From Fasciolopsis buskii (lineage: Eukaryota > Platyhelminthes > Trematoda > Plagiorchiida > Fasciolidae), in assembly GCA_008360955.1 (NCBI GenBank), contig LUCM01001834.1, positions 318,316-382,315 of the forward strand: a stretch of 64,000 nt of DNA, written 5' to 3'. The position numbers and the translations under genes were made by a program. Under the pieces are notes generated by a model, which did no database searches, was not told where the DNA came from, and was given only the letters and a program-made list of their open reading frames with translations. Positions 61,401 through 64,000 of this stretch are shown one piece after another. The first letter of the stretch is position 1, and each line of letters begins with the position of its first letter.

Positions 61401-63559
61401 GAAAAAAATATACCCTTAGCTTCGACTGTGGCCTAATTTACAAGAGATTTTGGTTGTATTTTATCTACAGAAATAAAGGATGTGAGAAATCGCTTGTTAT
61501 TTTTGATCTGCAGGTGGACCTGGAAATACACAATACGGGACAAGATATAAAAGTGGAATTTCTTGACTCATCACCTCCGCTAATTCTGTCGGGAGGACCT
61601 TTATCCTACGACTATCGGATTTTTGGTGCTTTAATAAAATTTGGATCAGACTCAACACGTGGGTCTGACCATCAGATAGACGGATTTTCCTTTCCGGCCG
61701 AAGTGAGTTTCAGCATCCTATGGAGTGATAAACAAGAATGTACATTTCTGACGGAAACTTACTCGACGAAGTAGGGCACTGTGAGATAATAGTTGATGGT
61801 ACATTTTTGGGAAAAGGTATGAAGCTATTAAATTTACACGAGACAGCTGCTTTATGTTCAACTTCGAATCTTCCGAAAGATGTATCTGATTGGTTGCTAA
61901 GGATGGCAATGATCATTATTCCTTTTATTTGGTTCTTAGAAAACTCTGATGGTATTTTATTTACAGGTTTGTGAAATATAGTCTACCGCTCATCCTCTCA
62001 TTTCAGCTCCAGTTTTATGCATTCAACTTCGTACTTTACCCAAACATTTCGACGGCTGTTCCAAGTCCAAACGGACTCGCAGGTCTGTCAGTTTTCATGA
62101 AGGTTAGTACTTCAATCAACATTTCAAAAGATGTGTTCAGGTTAAGTTTGCATTCATGCTGCTTTCTCAAGATTTGTCTTAGTTTGGTGTTTTTGTCGTC
62201 TGTCATCACTGTCCGTTTGTTAGATGCCAACATAATGGAAGGAATACGATGAACAGAACTACTAAGATGGCATATTAGTCTGCACGGATCTAGACAACAG
62301 ATCCATTAGATTTATCAAGTGGGGTTATTAGATCGACAATAAGTCAAATGAACACGGTTTATGAATAGTTCCACACATCAGTGTAGTGGAAGGATGTGGC
62401 TCATGCTCACTAGGGCCCAGTACGTGAGAGGTTGGAGGGAAGACAACCCGTGACTCAGAACAATGGAATGGCACAAAACCACACAGGGTCTCACTGTTAG
62501 CCCTGGTTACGACCTGGGCAACAATTGGTAGCCGTGTACCTCAAATCTGAGATTTCAACGCCTGACCTTTTTGACCGCAGACACAAATTACTTGACCATT
62601 TCCGGCATGTTATGTTATCACGATGTTGAATTCACAGCATCTTTACACTGGTTACAGTCCCCGTGACAAATAGTAAATTGTGTAAATGTGCGCTCGTGTC
62701 CTTCAATACATGTCACTGTGTAGTTCAAGTGCTAATAAAGATAATTTGGTAAGCTTTAGTTTTTGGTATCTTTTTGAATAGCATTTGTGGAATAAAATCC
62801 TATGTGATGTCATGAACAACTGTGTTTACGATGGCTTTCGAAATGGAATATACGTTATAAATAAATGACCACTTTCTTACTTCCTAAGAAAGATCATTCC
62901 AGCGCACTACTTTTATTAACTCTCCTTTGCAGTCTTCAGTAAATTCTTGAATGGCCATCAATTTGGAGAATTATACGTTTACTCACAACATCCGTTATTT
63001 GTCACAAAAGTTCGGGTGGTTTCCATGGAATGGAGGAACACGAAAGACATCTGGTAGTACGAATCATGTCATGCACCGCCAGATGGTGAATAGTATCGTA
63101 CGAAACCTCAGGTCCTGTCTGGCATCAGGAAAGTCAGCAAAAGGAGGTAAATATCAGCGGTCCATTCAGTCGGCCAATTTCTTGGCGTATGCTTGCCGAA
63201 TAAGTGGATTGAGAACAGACCTATGTTTCAGTCATTCTTAGTGGATTGAAAGTTTCAGCAGCACTATTTAACGGTCATAATTTAGGTTAGGTCAGCAAAA
63301 CGTCGGGCGAGGGGTTCTGGGCATTCTGTGACCGAAGTGCACCTTATTTTAAAAATCCTAAACATAAGGAAAGTCTTTACGGACGAAATTAAAATTACGT
63401 GCTGGTGGATGAAGGCCACTTCTCAACTTTCCGTTCACATGAGTTGCATGAAAACTCAATAAAATGAGAAAAATGCATTTTTTCTTTTCCAGACTGGAGA
63501 TCGCCCATCTGCTGATCTTTCGGCCCTCCTTGCAACCGTTGTCGATGTTCAACTCAAAG
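58310..63559 (+). CDS. Secreted carbonic anhydrase-related protein, CARP X/XI type; spliced, incomplete at both ends
   Basis: Five coding exons (58310-58405, 60464-60624, 61514-61702, 62007-62102, 63493-63559) join in phase into 609 bases, 203 codons, with canonical GT/AG borders. The product aligns with alpha-carbonic anhydrases: a W-W-H-Y-K-D N-terminal block, P-S-Y-W-G, M-G-K-Q-Q-S-P-I-S-I, H-N-T-G-Q, L-S-G-G-P-L, F-G-S-D...G-S-D-H, F-P-A-E and S-P-N-G-L-A-G-L-S-V-F-M-K. The order and wording are closest to the secreted CA10/CA11 proteins. The zinc ligands equivalent to His94, His96 and His119 are Leu, Lys and Gln, so no hydration activity is expected. CA10/CA11 bind neurexins in vertebrates; a similar neural adhesion role here is inference. 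The signal peptide start and the exons with the Y-x-G-S-x-T-x-P-P-C block are not seen with certainty; the gene leaves the window to the right. Confidence 0.9.
58406..60463 (+). other. CARP intron (about 2.06 kb)
   Basis: Bounded by GTAAAC and TTCATTTAG. It is AT-rich with short open frames on both strands (for example 59201-59392 and 59666-59863) that show no domain. No repeat was recognised. Confidence 0.8.
60464..60624 (+). CDS. CARP exon b: PSYWG and GKQQSPI block
   Basis: The acceptor TTCATTTAG ends at 60463 and the donor GTGAGC starts at 60625. The exon enters in phase 1 and leaves in phase 0. It encodes P-S-Y-W-G-H near the start and C-H-M-G-K-Q-Q-S-P-I-S-I in the middle, one of the most conserved alpha-CA segments (G-K-x-Q-S-P-I/V). 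It ends L-R-P-L-E-V-Q-G-K-E-K-Q. The frame stays open past the donor into the intron, so the exon end rests on the splice site and on the fit with the next exon. Confidence 0.9.
60625..61513 (+). other. CARP intron (889 bases)
   Basis: Bounded by GTGAGC and GATCTGCAG. The first 186 bases stay open in the frame of exon b and then stop. No element was recognised. Confidence 0.8.
61514..61702 (+). CDS. CARP exon c: NTG, SGGPL and first zinc-ligand region
   Basis: The acceptor GATCTGCAG ends at 61513 and the donor GTGAGT starts at 61703, with phase 0 on both sides and 63 codons. It encodes H-N-T-G-Q-D-I-K-V-E-F, L-S-G-G-P-L-S-Y, then A-L-I-K-F-G-S-D where active enzymes have F-H-F-H-W-G, then R-G-S-D-H-Q-I-D-G and F-P-A-E. 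The two His ligands are replaced by Leu and Lys. CA10/CA11 keep the second of them, so this protein is further from an active site than its vertebrate relatives. Confidence 0.92.
61703..62006 (+). other. CARP intron (304 bases)
   Basis: Bounded by GTGAGT and CATTTCAG, this is the shortest intron of the gene. Three overlapping open frames on both strands here are chance frames. Confidence 0.8.
62007..62102 (+). CDS. CARP exon d: third zinc-ligand region and SPNGLAGLSVFMK
   Basis: The acceptor CATTTCAG ends at 62006 and the donor GTTAGT starts at 62103, with phase 0 on both sides and 32 codons. It begins L-Q-F-Y-A-F-N-F, where active enzymes read L-H-L-V-H-W-N, so the third ligand is Gln, as in CA10/CA11. 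It ends S-P-N-G-L-A-G-L-S-V-F-M-K, the conserved strand that reads D-G-L-A-V-L-G-x-F-L-K in active enzymes. Confidence 0.9.
62103..63492 (+). other. CARP intron (1.39 kb) with a GC-richer repeat-like patch
   Basis: Bounded by GTTAGT and CTTTTCCAG. Positions about 62385-62590 are distinctly richer in G and C than the rest of the intron and look like an inserted repeat fragment; its class could not be recognised. The open frame 62951-63241 has no domain. Confidence 0.7.
63493..63559 (+). CDS. CARP exon e: 67-base exon
   Basis: The acceptor CTTTTCCAG ends at 63492 and the donor GTACCT starts at 63560. It enters in phase 0 and leaves in phase 1. It encodes T-G-D-R-P-S-A-D-L-S-A-L-L-A-T-V-V-D-V-Q-L-K plus one base. 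Conservation of residues is low, but the length (67 bases) and phases equal the classic 67-base exon that follows the F-L-K strand in alpha-CA genes, and the helix spacing fits. The next exon must start with two bases of a codon. Confidence 0.8.
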
Positions 63560-64000
63560 GTACCTATTAAAATATCATAATTTTAAATCCGTTATATTGT
63601 CAAAGAATGGGGTGATTTGATGTAACAAATTTTGCAAATTAATGGGTTCGAATGAGGTACGGAGTTCGCCATGTCTAATGTACTCCCTAAATTCAGTTCT
63701 TCCGAGTCTAAAGACGGGTTCTACCGGAACATTTCTTGGTTATTTCGAAGCGTATGTTCTGCGGACCTCGTGACTATTGCTAGTGATTTCAAATTCCAAA
63801 GTGACTGTTTTCAGAGAATGGAAATACACCGATAGCCCATTCGCCATTCCAGTCTATGAAGCTGACAACTGTGATCGTCCCATTCAAGTTTGTTTCGACC
63901 ACACACTTTTTCTGGGCGAGACCAACTGTCATCGTAAAATTTGACATCGCTTCACCTGGTGCTCCTTATTGTCCTCATTTAGTTGGATCCAGATGGAGGA
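63560..64000 (+). other. Beginning of the next CARP intron; two possible acceptors
   Basis: The donor GTACCT starts at 63560. A first good acceptor (TGTTTTCAG ending at 63814) opens a frame in the required phase that stays open to the window edge, but its translation does not resemble a carbonic anhydrase. A second acceptor (TCCTCATTTAG ending at 63982) is followed by bases that would read L-D-P-D-G-G. That recalls the F-D-P-x-x-L-L-P block of alpha-CAs, but in the wrong phase. Neither is accepted. Confidence 0.4.

Noticed and set aside
63815..64000. Open frame after the acceptor TGTTTTCAG, in the phase required by the CARP 67-base exon
   Set aside because: It stays open to the window end, but the translation has no alpha-CA block (no D-P-x-x-L-L-P, no Y-x-G-S).
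1..64000. CRISPR array, bacterial operons or phage genes
   Set aside because: No regularly spaced repeats, no ribosome-binding-site-led gene clusters and no long open frames; the intron-containing gene and retroelements show eukaryotic DNA.

Overview
This is AT-rich eukaryotic DNA in which almost no long open frame is a real gene. Three things point to a metazoan, most likely a parasitic flatworm (trematode-like). First, there is one spliced gene with canonical GT/AG introns. Second, there is a dense layer of decayed retroelements of several classes: CR1/jockey-like and RTE-like LINEs, a Penelope-like element and a Ty3/gypsy element. Third, this RTE/PLE/gypsy mixture is familiar from fluke genomes. 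The species assignment is inference; the repeat and gene calls come from translated motifs read by eye.

Region 1 (about 1-17.5 kb) is a graveyard of LINE fragments. Four plus-strand copies of the same LINE 3' end lie near 1-365, 3.34-3.65, 5.6-5.7 and 10.2-10.5 kb. Two of them follow recognisable reverse transcriptase (RT) remains (0.6-1.25 kb and 7.6-8.4 kb). Minus-strand fragments occur near 3.95-4.65, 14.3 and 17.1-17.25 kb. Every RT is frameshifted or has lost catalytic residues.

Region 2 (about 17.5-43.8 kb) is mostly featureless AT-rich DNA. It holds three RTE-type LINE remnants (21.8-22.2 plus, 28.45-29.1 minus, 35.7-37.05 plus) and a tRNA-like SINE head at 28.4 kb.

Region 3 (about 43.9-52.3 kb) is a nested retroelement cluster. 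It contains a minus-strand Penelope-like RT (44.17-45.18 kb) and a plus-strand Ty3/gypsy pol (from about 47.2 kb). The gypsy pol is split after its RNase H by a nearly complete minus-strand CR1-like LINE (48.44-51.48 kb) and resumes with the integrase zinc finger at about 51.5 kb. A pair of almost identical inverted repeats (45.4-45.62 and 51.99-52.2 kb) flanks this cluster. A 150-bp palindrome at 46.6 kb has hammerhead-ribozyme-like elements.

Region 4 (about 57-64 kb) carries the one recognisable host gene, on the plus strand: a secreted carbonic anhydrase-related protein (CARP X/XI type). Five internal coding exons join in phase into 203 codons, and the gene runs off the right edge. All three zinc-ligand histidines are replaced where they can be aligned (Leu, Lys, Gln), so it should be catalytically dead. 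A possible signal-peptide exon lies at about 57.14-57.24 kb.
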